Shown: positions 27,115-36,966, numbered from the stretch's first letter. The stretch: 64,000 bases of DNA from Oceanispirochaeta sp. M1 (GCF_003346715.1 NZ_QQPQ01000029.1:1-64000), one strand, 5' to 3'. A program made the numbers and translations. The notes: generated by a model not told the origin, from the letters alone.

Positions 27115-28257
27115 ATGTCAGAAGAAGTCATACACAAAGGTCTGGAAGGTGTTATTGTCGCAAAGAGCAGTATATGCAAGGTCAATGGTGAAGAGGGCAA
27201 ACTGTACTACTATGGATATTCCATAGATGTTCTGGAGAAGTACTCAAGCTATGAAGAAACCGCCTACCTTCTCCTTTATGGTCATCTTCCCAATAAGGAA
27301 GAGCTTGACGATTTCACTACTAAGATGAGAACTTCCCGTAGGATCAGTCCTCCCATTCTGGATATGATCAAGAGCTTTCCCCGGGACTCCCATCCCATGG
27401 AACTGCTGCAGTCGGCCATCAATTTTCTCAGTGGTTATGTGGATCATAAGATAGAACATTCAGCCTACTGTAACTGCCGGCAGACCCTGCATCAGGTGGC
27501 ACAGCTTCCCACCATCATCGCCGCCTTTTACAGAATAAAAAACGGACAGGAATATATTCCACCCCGGGATGATCTGAATCATGGGGCCAACTTCCTGTAT
27601 ATGCTCCGGGGAGAAGCTCCTTCACAGGAAGAGGGGGATATCATGGACAAATGTCTGATCCTCCATGCGGAACACGGACTGAATGCCTCGACATTTACGG
27701 CCCGGGTTGTGGCCTCTTCCCTGTCCACCTGTTACTGCAGTATCTCCGCTGCCATCGGATCTCTCTATGGATCTCTCCATGGAGGTGCCAATGAGAAGGT
27801 TGTGAATATGCTTAAGGAGATTGACTCTGTAAAAGATGTGCGTCCCTTTCTGGAAGAGGCCAACCGGACAAAAAGAAAGGTTATGGGCATGGGACACCGG
27901 GTATATAAGGCCATGGACCCCCGGGCTGTTCTTATGGAAGGTTATTTGAAAACACTGTCACAGCAGAAAGACAACTATGTAAACTATAATATTCTTAAAG
28001 AGATTCAGCTTGTGTTCCGGGAAATGATGGATGCAAAGGAAAAGGCTATCTATCCCAATGTAGATTTCTTCTCAGGCTCCGTGTATGCCCTTTTGGATAT
28101 ACCCCCTTCTCTGTTTACTCCCATCTTTGCCATGTCCAGAGCCTCAGGATGGCTCTCCCATATTCTGGAACAGAGACAGGATAACAGGATTTTCCGTCCC
28201 AAGGCCCTTTTTGAAGGGAAGCTTGATAGAAAATATATAGCCCTTGGAGATCGCTGA
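27115..28257 (+). CDS. gltA: Citrate synthase
   Basis: 380 residues, the shorter dimeric type rather than the large NADH-regulated hexamer. Catalytic features: HAEHGLNASTF, GSLHGGANEKV, GMGHRVYKAMDPR with the second active His, and YPNVDFFSG with the catalytic Asp. Condenses acetyl-CoA and oxaloacetate. Start chosen at 27115, 7 nt after GGAG (27104-27107); ATG at 27112 and TTG at 27109 are in frame and give almost the same protein. Last of the TCA genes in the run. Confidence 0.93.
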   Translation: MSEEVIHKGLEGVIVAKSSICKVNGEEGKLYYYGYSIDVLEKYSSYEETAYLLLYGHLPNKEELDDFTTKMRTSRRISPPILDMIKSFPRDSHPMELLQSAINFLSGYVDHKIEHSAYCNCRQTLHQVAQLPTIIAAFYRIKNGQEYIPPRDDLNHGANFLYMLRGEAPSQEEGDIMDKCLILHAEHGLNASTFTARVVASSLSTCYCSISAAIGSLYGSLHGGANEKVVNMLKEIDSVKDVRPFLEEANRTKRKVMGMGHRVYKAMDPRAVLMEGYLKTLSQQKDNYVNYNILKEIQLVFREMMDAKEKAIYPNVDFFSGSVYALLDIPPSLFTPIFAMSRASGWLSHILEQRQDNRIFRPKALFEGKLDRKYIALGDR

Positions 28258-28312
28258 TGTGTTATGATTTCAGAACTGTGTTCGGCATAACCATAAGAAA
28301 AAGGAGTCTCCA

Positions 28313-28480
28313 GTGATCTGGGTCTGTAATGCCTGCGGTTATATTTATGATCCCTCCGAGGGGGACCCGGAGCAGAATATCCCCGAGGGGATTCCCTTTG
28401 AAAAACTCCCTGAGGACTGGGTCTGCCCGGTCTGCGGGGCTCCCCGTTCTGAGTTTTCTCCCGAGAAGCCGGAATCTTGA
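28313..28480 (+). CDS. Rubredoxin
   Basis: A 55-residue electron carrier starting at GTG 28313 with AAGGAG 6 nt upstream. It has both iron-binding knuckles: [15 protein letters not shown] at 4-18 and [12 protein letters not shown] near 37-48, with the usual PFEKLPEDW before the second pair. Four cysteines hold one iron. It lies 55 nt after gltA and 27 nt before an aldo/keto reductase. Rubredoxins serve oxygen or peroxide reduction and other redox chains in anaerobes; the partner is not visible here. Confidence 0.93.
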   Translation: MIWVCNACGYIYDPSEGDPEQNIPEGIPFEKLPEDWVCPVCGAPRSEFSPEKPES

Positions 28481-28507
28481 ATCTGTATAAATTGTAAGGA
28501 GAATCAA

Positions 28508-29473
28508 ATGGAGTATTCCTATCTGGGAAAAACCGGAATTCAGGTTTCCAGTTTATGTTTCGGAACCATGTCTTTTGCCGGAGATGCAGATGAAAAGACC
28601 TCTCTTCAGATGTATGAACTATGCAGGGATAGGGGAGTCAACTTTTTTGACTGTGCCAATGTATATCAGAAGGGCAGGGCGGAAGAGGTTCTGGGCCGTT
28701 GCATCAAGGGACACAGGAATGAGATTGTTCTGACCAGTAAGGCCTGCGGTTCCATGTCAGAAGATATTAATAACCGGGGGGCCTCACGTAAAAGTTTGAG
28801 ACGGGCTCTGGAAGATAGCCTCAGACGTCTGAATACAGACTATCTTGATATATATTTCATGCATCGCTTTGACGATAACACTCCCATTGAAGAAACCCTT
28901 TCTGTGCTGGATCAATTTGTCCGGGAAGGGAAAATACTATATCCTGCCGCCAGTAATTATTCTGCCTGGCAGGTCATGAAGGCCCTGGGAGTTTCTGCCC
29001 GGGAAGGGCTGGCTTCCTTCAAATGTATTCAGCCCATGTACAGTCTGCTAAAAAGACAGGCAGAAGTGGAAATCTTTCCCATGGCTCAATCCGAAGGTCT
29101 TGGAGTCATAACTTACAGCCCCCTGGGCGGTGGATTGCTGAGCGGGAAGTATGCGGGTAAAAGCCCTGTGAGTGAGGGGCGGTTCACGACGAATACCGCG
29201 TATCAGAGCCGCTACAGGGATAAGAATAATCAGGTAATTGTAGATGATTTCATATCTCTGGCCAGGGAACTTACGGTCTCTCCCGTTTCTCTTGCTCTGG
29301 CCTGGGCCGGGAGCCATCCTGCTGTTACTGCGCCCATCATGGGAGCCAGAAATATATCTCAGCTGAAAGAAGCCCTCGATTCTCTGGATGTGGACATGAC
29401 GGATGCCTTAGGGCAGAGGATTTCAGAGCTGAGTGCAACAGTACCATCGGCGACAGATCGATCAGAAATATGA
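28508..29473 (+). CDS. Aldo/keto reductase
   Basis: 321 residues, TIM-barrel NAD(P)H-dependent oxidoreductase. The catalytic tetrad region is visible: D in NFFDCANVYQKGRAEEVLG, K in VLTSKACG, and H in DIYFMHRFDD. The YSPLGGGLLSGKY segment and the C-terminal MGARNISQLKEALDSL are typical of the YajO/PdxI-like clade. Substrate unknown. AAGGAG precedes the ATG. Confidence 0.9.
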   Translation: MEYSYLGKTGIQVSSLCFGTMSFAGDADEKTSLQMYELCRDRGVNFFDCANVYQKGRAEEVLGRCIKGHRNEIVLTSKACGSMSEDINNRGASRKSLRRALEDSLRRLNTDYLDIYFMHRFDDNTPIEETLSVLDQFVREGKILYPAASNYSAWQVMKALGVSAREGLASFKCIQPMYSLLKRQAEVEIFPMAQSEGLGVITYSPLGGGLLSGKYAGKSPVSEGRFTTNTAYQSRYRDKNNQVIVDDFISLARELTVSPVSLALAWAGSHPAVTAPIMGARNISQLKEALDSLDVDMTDALGQRISELSATVPSATDRSEI

Positions 29474-29578
29474 GTTGCTTTTATCACACTCTTATCGATT
29501 TAATGAGGAATAAGAATTGTGTTTTATGGGATAGGCTGTTTGATTTTTTACTGATTATCGGGATATGATCAGTTCATC

Positions 29579-30775
29579 ATGGCAAATAAACGTCCGGGCA
29601 GCAAAGCTCTTATTAAAGATATAAATAAAATACTTGTGCTCAGTACCATCCGGGAGCATGGTCCGGTCAGCCGAACAGAGGTGGCCAGGATCACCAAACT
29701 CAATCTATCCACCATATCCAAAATCTGTGATGAACTTTACAGGCAGAATATGCTTTTTGATATTGGAGAAGGCATTTCATCAGGTGGACGCAGACCCATA
29801 CAAATGTTGTTTAATAATAATCTGGGTTACATCCTCAGTGTTAAGATTGAAGAGAGTCATCTTCAAATCGCCCTGACGAATCTTAAACCGAGTATTATTG
29901 ATTATCATGAGTATCTCTATGATCATGGACAGGATTATCCCTCGGTTCTGAAATTGATAGTAGAGAAAATTATTGAGATCTCTGATGAACTAAGGGATAA
30001 AGAAAAATCTCTTCTCGGTATCGGTATAGCTTTGTCGGGAATCATCAATCAGGATAGGGGGGAGCTTCTCAGCTCCACCTTTCTGGGTTGGGAAAACGAG
30101 ACCCTGGTTGAAGATCTGAAAAAGAATATAGACACTCCGGTTTTTATCGATAATGATGTGAATTGTTATGCTCTGGCTCAACATTGGCTGGGTAGCGGTA
30201 AGGGACATAGTAATTTTATCTGCCTGACCATTGGAGAGGGAATCGGTGGAGCCTTGTTCATTCGTAACCGGCTCTACAGAGGTCACAGGGGCGGTGCTGG
30301 TGAATTGGGACATATGATTATTCAGACCGACGGAAAGCCCTGTTACTGCGGTCAGAAGGGATGTCTGGAGGCCTATGCCTCCTATCCTGCTATCGTATCC
30401 CGTATGAAGGAACTGACGGACAGGAGTTTTAACATTTCAGAAATTGCACAACTGGCAGAAGAGGGAGATTCCGATGCCCGAGTTGTCATGCGGCAGGCCG
30501 GGAAATATCTGGGCTCTGCGCTGATAAACCTGGCAATGACATGTAATCCGGAACTGATAATCATTGGGGGAGAGGGGATTAAGGAGTTGAAAAGTTTTCT
30601 TCCCTCTATTCAAAATCAGTTTGATGAAAACTGGTTTACCCGCTCCGGTCTGGATAATACACCGATTCTATTTGACGAACCGGGCAACCGATTTTTCCTT
30701 CTCGGTGCAGCCCTGCTTGTGATTGATCATCTCTTTGGTGCACCCCTCTATGAGACTGAAAATCCACTGTTGTAA
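29579..30775 (+). CDS. ROK-family transcriptional regulator
   Basis: 398 residues: an N-terminal winged helix (GPVSRTEVARITKLNLSTIS, ~28-47) and a ROK sugar-kinase-like domain with GIGIALSGI, DNDVNCYAL, and the zinc site CYCGQKGCLEAYAS near 262-275. Members such as XylR and NagC repress sugar genes and release DNA on binding the sugar. It faces, 29 nt away, the last gene of the minus-strand alpha-glucoside operon, so that operon is its likely target. No strong ribosome site is visible; the upstream 105 nt hold an imperfect inverted repeat (CTCTTAT ... ATAAGAA) that could be an autoregulatory site. Confidence 0.9.
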   Translation: MANKRPGSKALIKDINKILVLSTIREHGPVSRTEVARITKLNLSTISKICDELYRQNMLFDIGEGISSGGRRPIQMLFNNNLGYILSVKIEESHLQIALTNLKPSIIDYHEYLYDHGQDYPSVLKLIVEKIIEISDELRDKEKSLLGIGIALSGIINQDRGELLSSTFLGWENETLVEDLKKNIDTPVFIDNDVNCYALAQHWLGSGKGHSNFICLTIGEGIGGALFIRNRLYRGHRGGAGELGHMIIQTDGKPCYCGQKGCLEAYASYPAIVSRMKELTDRSFNISEIAQLAEEGDSDARVVMRQAGKYLGSALINLAMTCNPELIIIGGEGIKELKSFLPSIQNQFDENWFTRSGLDNTPILFDEPGNRFFLLGAALLVIDHLFGAPLYETENPLL

Positions 30776-30804
30776 TTTCCGTTCATAAAGGACTATTCCC
30801 TGTC

Positions 30805-33123
30805 TTAATTAATAACGATCTCTCTGGAAAATTGAAACTCCATGATGCTTCCGCAGAAAGGAATCTTTTCATCTTCCAGTTTCAAAACTTCTTCCTCTCC
30901 TCCTGTCTGTATCATAATTTCCTTAATTGATGAATATAGACCGAAACGGACAGTGCAGGGGGCATAGCCCGTTTTAATAGAATCAATAGTCACCTGCATT
31001 TTCCCGGCATGAGAGGATATCTGAACTCTGAATTCTCCAAAACCTTTATTCTTATATTCATAGCCGTTTCCCCGGTCGTAGCGATAGGTATAGGATGATG
31101 TACAATTATCTGGTTCCGGGAAGATAAGGAGATCCACTTCATTCAACTCTCCTTCGGCTCTGCCGGCCCGTTTGACGGGGAGGATAGATCCGGCTCTGAT
31201 AAACAGGGGCGTCTGCTCCTCTTCTACCGGGCAGTCAAGCTGACAGGGACCGGGAATCCATTGGGATCTATTGATATCCAGCCAGTATCCTTCGGGAAGA
31301 ACAAGGGTTCTGATATTCAGCGGCTCTTCTGACAGGTCCTGCAGTACAGGGGCCTGGAGGATAGATTCTCCCACTAAAAACTGATCATCTATCAAATCAA
31401 AACCTTCATAGTTATAAAGAAGAGGACGGATAAGGGGGGCTCCCGTCTGCTCCTGAGTGATAAAGAGGTTGTAGATATAGGGTAGGAGTGCATAACGGGC
31501 CCTGATAAACGTCCTGCTCAGCTCAAGGGCGAGGGGGCCCATATTCCAGGGTTCCTGTTTTTTCTGTCCGTCGGCACAGTGATTCCTGAAAAAGGGAAAG
31601 AGAAAACAGGCTTTGTGCCAGGCGATGAAGTTGGCATCAGAAGCATCCCCCCCGAAACCACCGATATCGGCACCAAAAAAGGCCATACCCGATAGTGATA
31701 GGTTGAGAGCCATCTCTATTGTCTTTCTCAAATGGTGCCAGTTGGAGATATTATCACCCATCCAGACGGCTCCCCAACGGTTTGTGCCTATAAATCCGCT
31801 GCGGCTGAGAACAAAGGGGCGTTCCTCGGGCATGCTCTGTTTCAGACCGTCCCAGGTTGCCTTATGCATGGCTACGCTGTACTGATTATGGAATGCCTCA
31901 TGGGGCAGGGTTCCCTTTTGAAATCGCATCCCCTCCAGTTCGGCAGAACCGGCACTGGGATCATTCATATCGATCCAGAAGGCAGGGAATCCCAGATCTG
32001 CCATCTCCTGTGTTTTGGAAGCCCACCAGGAGCGGACTTCAGGGAGAGAAAAATCGGGGAAATAGGATGCTCCCGGCCAGACAAAACCTATATAAGGCCG
32101 GTTTTCTTCATTCAGGCAGAACAGTCCCTGTTCGAGGCCTTCCCTGCAGGCGGAATATTCAGGATCTGCCTTAACTCCGGGATCAAGAATCGGTACCACC
32201 CGCCTGCCGTGGGAAGCGATAGTCTTAACAGTCTGGTCCAGAGCGGGAAATTTTTCCCTGTCTATGGTAAATACACGGTACCCGATCAGATAGTCTATAT
32301 CCATCCATATCCCGTCACAGGGGATCTCATGTTCTTCCATCTTTTCATCAATCTCAAGCAGATCACTGTCACAGGCATAGCCCCAGCGGGACTGCTGATA
32401 ACCCAGAGACCAGAGAGGAGGGAGGGGAGAGGTTCCACAAAGTCTGTAAAGCCGCTGTGTGACATCTTCGGCGCTCATCCCTGCAATGATAAATAGATCC
32501 GGTTCCCCGTCTGTGGAGCCGATATAAAATTCGCCGCCCCCCTCGTTTGTCTCCTGAACACCTTCTATGACCTGACCGGCTCCGGTATTCATAAATACGG
32601 GGTAGGGATTATTTACCTGAATCCCATACCAGAACTTCCCTCTTTTCAGAAGAAGATAGGGGAGGGATATGTACATGGGGTCAGTAATACCATTTTCTAT
32701 CTGATCTCCCGAGAAATCCGCCCACACATCGGTGTTCCAGAATTTGCTGCGGATACGGCTTTTTTCAAATCCGTTATTCTTCTCACCCATGCCGTAAAAC
32801 CGGTCACAGCTGTTAAGACGGAATCGAAGTATCCATTTGCTTCCGCAGACTCCGAAAGGCATCTCCGGGAGGGTTTCGAGACTCCCATTTTCTTCCGGAA
32901 TCAGAGAGAATCCTCCTGCAGTGCTCAGGTCGCTTCGGCAGAATGACTCTTTGTTTCCGAAGTCCAGGGTGTCGAATTCCGCCTGACTCGGATTACCCTC
33001 CCAGCGGGCACCCTCCACCCAATAATGGTAGACATTGTCTCCCAGTGATTTCCAGTTGTATTCCAGCTCCCCCTCCCGGGGAGAGTAGAAATTCATAGGA
33101 TGTTCATATTTATGAAAGTACAT
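30805..33123 (-). CDS. GH31 alpha-glucosidase-like enzyme
   Basis: 772 residues, no signal peptide, so cytoplasmic. Retaining GH31 barrel with the nucleophile D385 in AFWIDMNDPS and upstream DGIWMDIDYL (270-279); the GMGEKNNGF substrate loop is at 111-119 and the acid/base is expected near VWMGDN. The order WMDIDYL ... WIDMND is typical of alpha-glucosidases. Last gene of the GH15-ABC-GH31-GH31 operon, 21 nt after the other GH31. The linkage preference cannot be decided from sequence alone. Confidence 0.9.
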   Translation of the reverse strand: MYFHKYEHPMNFYSPREGELEYNWKSLGDNVYHYWVEGARWEGNPSQAEFDTLDFGNKESFCRSDLSTAGGFSLIPEENGSLETLPEMPFGVCGSKWILRFRLNSCDRFYGMGEKNNGFEKSRIRSKFWNTDVWADFSGDQIENGITDPMYISLPYLLLKRGKFWYGIQVNNPYPVFMNTGAGQVIEGVQETNEGGGEFYIGSTDGEPDLFIIAGMSAEDVTQRLYRLCGTSPLPPLWSLGYQQSRWGYACDSDLLEIDEKMEEHEIPCDGIWMDIDYLIGYRVFTIDREKFPALDQTVKTIASHGRRVVPILDPGVKADPEYSACREGLEQGLFCLNEENRPYIGFVWPGASYFPDFSLPEVRSWWASKTQEMADLGFPAFWIDMNDPSAGSAELEGMRFQKGTLPHEAFHNQYSVAMHKATWDGLKQSMPEERPFVLSRSGFIGTNRWGAVWMGDNISNWHHLRKTIEMALNLSLSGMAFFGADIGGFGGDASDANFIAWHKACFLFPFFRNHCADGQKKQEPWNMGPLALELSRTFIRARYALLPYIYNLFITQEQTGAPLIRPLLYNYEGFDLIDDQFLVGESILQAPVLQDLSEEPLNIRTLVLPEGYWLDINRSQWIPGPCQLDCPVEEEQTPLFIRAGSILPVKRAGRAEGELNEVDLLIFPEPDNCTSSYTYRYDRGNGYEYKNKGFGEFRVQISSHAGKMQVTIDSIKTGYAPCTVRFGLYSSIKEIMIQTGGEEEVLKLEDEKIPFCGSIMEFQFSREIVIN

Positions 33124-33144
33124 GTTATACCTCGAAGAGTCTTT

Positions 33145-35607
33145 TTATTTCAGATTATCAAATAGTCCGGGAGAGAGAAAATCAGAGGGTGAACTGCGGA
33201 CAAACAGCGGCAGACTGTCAAGGGGAGTCTCACAGTTGATGGTACAGGGACCGCTGTATTTTTCTTCACTCCAGGCATCAGTCCATAGGCCTTCCGGCAG
33301 ATATACTGTCCGTTCCAGAGCCCCCTCGCTAAACTGCGGAGCAACCAGGAGGGACCGTCCGAAGAGGAACTGGTCTGTTAATTCTCTGGCCCGGGAATCC
33401 TCCCAGAAGTCAATCAGCATGGGGCGGATCAGGGGTTCTCCTGTTTCGGTACAATAGGCAGCCTCCGAAACAATATAGGGCAGCAGTCTGTCCCTCAGTT
33501 TTGCCCATTTTCTGAATATGGGAATAACTTCGGGTGCCTTCTGCTGCTGGGCAATATTCCAGGGGGTCCGGTCGATGCAGGGTTCCTGCCATTCGTTATT
33601 TTCTGTGTGATACTGCATGATGGGGCAGAATACTGAGGCAGCGGCTGATCGGAGGTAGAGTTCGGCTGTGGGGATCTCACCGCTGAAGCCTCCAATATCC
33701 CAGCCGATAAAGGGAATACCCGAAAGGCCGCTGTTCATCATGGCCATAAAGGCGGAACGATAGGCCAGCCATGTGGAGTTCTGATCTCCGGCCCAGTGAC
33801 AGGGAGAAGATTGAATTCCCGTATATCCTGAGCGGCTGAAAGTCAGCCCGTCATCTCCCTTTACCCGGCGGACAAAATCAGAGTAGGCACGGATATAGGT
33901 TTCGGGGTAGGAGTTGATCATCTGATCTCCCTTCTTTCCGTTGGAGAAAGAGACTCCCTCTCCCCAGAGGTGCTCCCCGCCATCGGTTTTAAATCCGTCG
34001 ACTCCCATCTCTTTCAGCAGGTATTCCCGCCGGGACATCCACCAGGGAGCCGTTTCAGGATTAGTGAAATCAGCCAGAAGACTTCCCTTGAACCATCCCG
34101 GCCGAACATTGTAGGGCTCACCTTGTTCATCCATGGCGCAGAGTCCATTGGATTTTACGTATTCCTCATCCAATCTGTGCTGTGGATTTTCATCATCCGT
34201 AGCCTTGACCACCGGAATCTGCCAGAGAACCAGCTTTATCCCCTGACTGTGAAGTTTCTCAATCATTCTTTTGGGATCTTTCCAGTATGTACTCTGTGAA
34301 AAATCAAAGTCCTTCAGCTCCGGTGCCTTCCGGGGATCCCGGGGGGCATAGTTCGCACCATTCCAGATATAAAAGGTGGTTTCATCACTCCATGCTTCTA
34401 TTACAAGTACTTTTACGGGAATATCCAGCTCTTCTGTCCTGGCGGCTACCTCTTCCACCCTTTTCTGGGTGTTCCATTCATTAGCGCTCATCCAGAGGCC
34501 GAAGGCCCAGTCAGGCAGGGCGGCGGGTTTTCCCGTCAACTCTGTAAAATCCCGTATCATCCGGGCCGGTTTTCCAAGGAAGACAGAAACCCTCAAATGT
34601 TCATCTCCTTCCTGTTCAGCCCTGAAACTCCATCTGTTTTCGGAAAAAGAACAGAGGTCAAAGCGTATATTTCTTTCCGTATCAATAAAGATCCCCGACT
34701 GACGGGATGTAAAGAGGAAGGGGATGGGCATATAGGTTTTCAGGCGTTGATTTGTATACTGTTCATATACACGGTTGTAGAGAACCTGTCCTCTCTGGTT
34801 CAGGCAGTTGTAACGTTCTCCCATTCCATAAAATCCCTCATCAGGGAGTGCCTTGAAAAATAGTTCTGTTTCCCATAGTCCACTCTTATCCTGGAGAACT
34901 TCCGCCTCTCCGGAGAAGTACAGCTCACCGCCCCTTGTATCATGAGTAATTCTGAAGGCACCCCTCTCTTTTTCAATACTCAGGGTGAATCCACCGGATT
35001 TATAGAGAAAAATACTGTCATTTTCATTTTCATCTTCAATAATAAAGGAGGATTTTTCAGTAGACCTCTGCCTGTCAAAACCTAAGGAATAGCTGAAAGC
35101 CCCGTCATCACTGCAGCTTAAACAGATTTGCAGTTCAGGACTGTTCTTCTCCGAATCATCAAGACCGCTCTCATATATCAGATAGACATGGCCCTCATGA
35201 ATCTCACAGGAAGAGAGAGTCTTATACTGGATTTTTCGGAGGGGGGTAAAAGTAAAATCCTCTGTTGAAACCTGACTCAGGCCCGAGTTGGCTACTAATT
35301 TGTATACAATCTCATCATCAGAGCTCTGGCCGGGAATCATGGCTGTCCAATATCGGTCTGTGCCTCTGTTTCCCACACTGTCACTGTTCCCAAGGCAGGA
35401 TGCTTCAGAATAGAGTGTTGTCTTCCAATTATCTCTGCTCCAGAGCAGAGTCACACGCTCTGCAGCATCTACAGGATCGCTCATGGCGCAGAAGGCTACC
35501 GGATCTCCTTCCACCGGCCGGCGGGGAAGCCTCTCTATTGTTTGTTGGCAGTAGGGTTGTTCATTCCCTGATGGTATATGGTGGAGAGAAAAATTCTGAT
35601 ATTCCAT
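33145..35607 (-). CDS. GH31 glycosidase, second paralogue
   Basis: 820 residues, no signal peptide. It has an extra N-terminal beta-domain of ~130 residues before the GH31 N-terminal domain. The nucleophile is D542 in GVDGFKTDGGE, like alpha-xylosidase (YicI) type active sites rather than the WIDMND type of its neighbour. GMGERYNCLNQRG marks the substrate loop at 261-273. Two GH31 enzymes of different active-site type suggest a mixed or branched alpha-linked substrate. Two stem-loops separate it from the binding-protein gene upstream. Confidence 0.88.
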   Translation of the reverse strand: MEYQNFSLHHIPSGNEQPYCQQTIERLPRRPVEGDPVAFCAMSDPVDAAERVTLLWSRDNWKTTLYSEASCLGNSDSVGNRGTDRYWTAMIPGQSSDDEIVYKLVANSGLSQVSTEDFTFTPLRKIQYKTLSSCEIHEGHVYLIYESGLDDSEKNSPELQICLSCSDDGAFSYSLGFDRQRSTEKSSFIIEDENENDSIFLYKSGGFTLSIEKERGAFRITHDTRGGELYFSGEAEVLQDKSGLWETELFFKALPDEGFYGMGERYNCLNQRGQVLYNRVYEQYTNQRLKTYMPIPFLFTSRQSGIFIDTERNIRFDLCSFSENRWSFRAEQEGDEHLRVSVFLGKPARMIRDFTELTGKPAALPDWAFGLWMSANEWNTQKRVEEVAARTEELDIPVKVLVIEAWSDETTFYIWNGANYAPRDPRKAPELKDFDFSQSTYWKDPKRMIEKLHSQGIKLVLWQIPVVKATDDENPQHRLDEEYVKSNGLCAMDEQGEPYNVRPGWFKGSLLADFTNPETAPWWMSRREYLLKEMGVDGFKTDGGEHLWGEGVSFSNGKKGDQMINSYPETYIRAYSDFVRRVKGDDGLTFSRSGYTGIQSSPCHWAGDQNSTWLAYRSAFMAMMNSGLSGIPFIGWDIGGFSGEIPTAELYLRSAAASVFCPIMQYHTENNEWQEPCIDRTPWNIAQQQKAPEVIPIFRKWAKLRDRLLPYIVSEAAYCTETGEPLIRPMLIDFWEDSRARELTDQFLFGRSLLVAPQFSEGALERTVYLPEGLWTDAWSEEKYSGPCTINCETPLDSLPLFVRSSPSDFLSPGLFDNLK

Positions 35608-35635
35608 AATTGATTCCTATTGTATAAACTGTCTG

Positions 35636-35707
35636 GCAGGCAGGTCTGTGTTGAAGGAACCTGCCTGCTCTTGTAGCAAGGGGACTGAATAGTATTTATT
35701 CAGTCCC
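35636..35707 (-). other. Two stem-loops between binding-protein and GH31 genes
   Basis: An 11-bp stem (35681-35691 with 35697-35707, 5-nt loop) directly after the binding-protein stop, then a 10-bp stem (35636-35645 with 35659-35668). On the operon strand neither is followed by a T tract, so they more likely protect the binding-protein mRNA from decay, as seen after malE, than terminate. On the plus strand the first one is followed by seven Ts and would block antisense transcription. Confidence 0.6.
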
Positions 35708-35712
35708 TTTTT

Positions 35713-36966
35713 TTATAGTTTGATTTTTGCTTCAGCTTCTTTCTGAGCAGCATCGAGGGCTTCTTTAGGTTCCAGCATTCCAAGACGGACCTGTTCCAGC
35801 CGGGGATTGAGAATCTCAACCAGCTCTTGAAACTGTTCCAGTGCGGGGGGCTTCACAGCATACTCAAGTGAGTTGAAAACAGCTATTTTGTTATCCGGGG
35901 GGGTGATGGCGAGATACTGTTTCATCAGGCTGGCGTCTTTTATTGTAGGCAGTTCCCACTGGGCATCCAGGCGCATCTGTACAGAAAGGGGATCACTGGC
36001 AATAAAGTTAAGGAATTTCACTGCTTCCATATCATTAGTGGTATCCCGGGACAGACAGGACACATTTGCAAAAAAGTGTGTCGCCTTCTTTGTGTTTCCG
36101 GGTTCGACCTCAACGGACCAGGGGAACTCACAGCGATTGGCAAAATCTGTGAAGGCCCATACACCTGTGCTGATCATGGCAAGTTTTCCATCGACAAAGA
36201 GATCCCAGTCTCCACGACCGGCTAATTCTGTATCGCTGGGCATGACGTGATGTTTCTGAATCCTGTCCACCATGTATTGCAGTGTCTCCAGGTTCTGGGG
36301 GCTGTTGATGGTGAATTTACTGCCGTCGGGAGTCATCACTCCACCGCCGTTCTGTTGGGTAACCTTGTAGAATTCCCAGAACTGGACAGGATTGAAGGTT
36401 CCCCATATATCATTTTCCGGATCAGCTATCTTTTTTGATGCCTCCAGAGACTCTTTCCATGTCCAGTCTTCTTGAGGGTAGGATGCACCGGCCGCATCAA
36501 AAAGATCTTTATTGTAGATGAGAAGGACTGTGGAAAACATCTGAGGAATCGCATAGGTCTGTCCATTATAACTACAGGCATCCAGGACACCGGCGGCGTA
36601 TGTTTCCTTCAGGTTTATTCCAGCATCGGCTGCAATATCATCGATAGGTTTAACGGCTCCCCGGATCGCGTATGCCAGAAAGTTTTCCATGTTCAGCTCA
36701 AATGTATCAGGCGCGTCACCCGAGGCAATTTTGGTTACGAGCTGAGTGAAGTGTTCGCCGTACCCGGTTATTTCATTCTCAATAATAATTCCGGGATTGG
36801 CCTCCTGGAAGGCATCAATCATAGCCTGTTGAGTGGCCGCATTATCCTCTCCTGCAGAAAAACTGGCATAGCGAAGGGTTACGGGACCGCTTTCATCCTG
36901 AGCACCTGTGGCAAAAAGGGCCAGGGGAACCATCAGTAACAGAAAAACAATACTTAAATTCTTCAT
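35713..36966 (-). CDS. Sugar ABC transporter solute-binding protein
   Basis: 417 residues, family 1 extracellular solute-binding protein. Signal peptide with the cut expected after FATG (about residue 20); no lipobox Cys. Body features: NPGIIIENEITGYGEHFTQL, ASGDAPDTFEL, IPQMFSTVLLIYNKDLFDAAG. Captures an oligosaccharide in the periplasm for the two permeases upstream. Start at 36966, 6 nt after GGAG; the ATG one codon earlier is too close. A weak 5-bp GC hairpin lies in the 55-nt gap before it. Confidence 0.92.
   Translation of the reverse strand: MKNLSIVFLLLMVPLALFATGAQDESGPVTLRYASFSAGEDNAATQQAMIDAFQEANPGIIIENEITGYGEHFTQLVTKIASGDAPDTFELNMENFLAYAIRGAVKPIDDIAADAGINLKETYAAGVLDACSYNGQTYAIPQMFSTVLLIYNKDLFDAAGASYPQEDWTWKESLEASKKIADPENDIWGTFNPVQFWEFYKVTQQNGGGVMTPDGSKFTINSPQNLETLQYMVDRIQKHHVMPSDTELAGRGDWDLFVDGKLAMISTGVWAFTDFANRCEFPWSVEVEPGNTKKATHFFANVSCLSRDTTNDMEAVKFLNFIASDPLSVQMRLDAQWELPTIKDASLMKQYLAITPPDNKIAVFNSLEYAVKPPALEQFQELVEILNPRLEQVRLGMLEPKEALDAAQKEAEAKIKL

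Noticed and set aside
28262-28507. 81-residue minus-strand reading frame
   Set aside because: Shadow of the rubredoxin gene on the plus strand, which has both CxxC knuckles and a ribosome site.
31732-32496. 254-residue plus-strand frame antisense to GH31
   Set aside because: No family likeness and no ribosome site; the GH31 protein on the other strand is complete with catalytic motifs.
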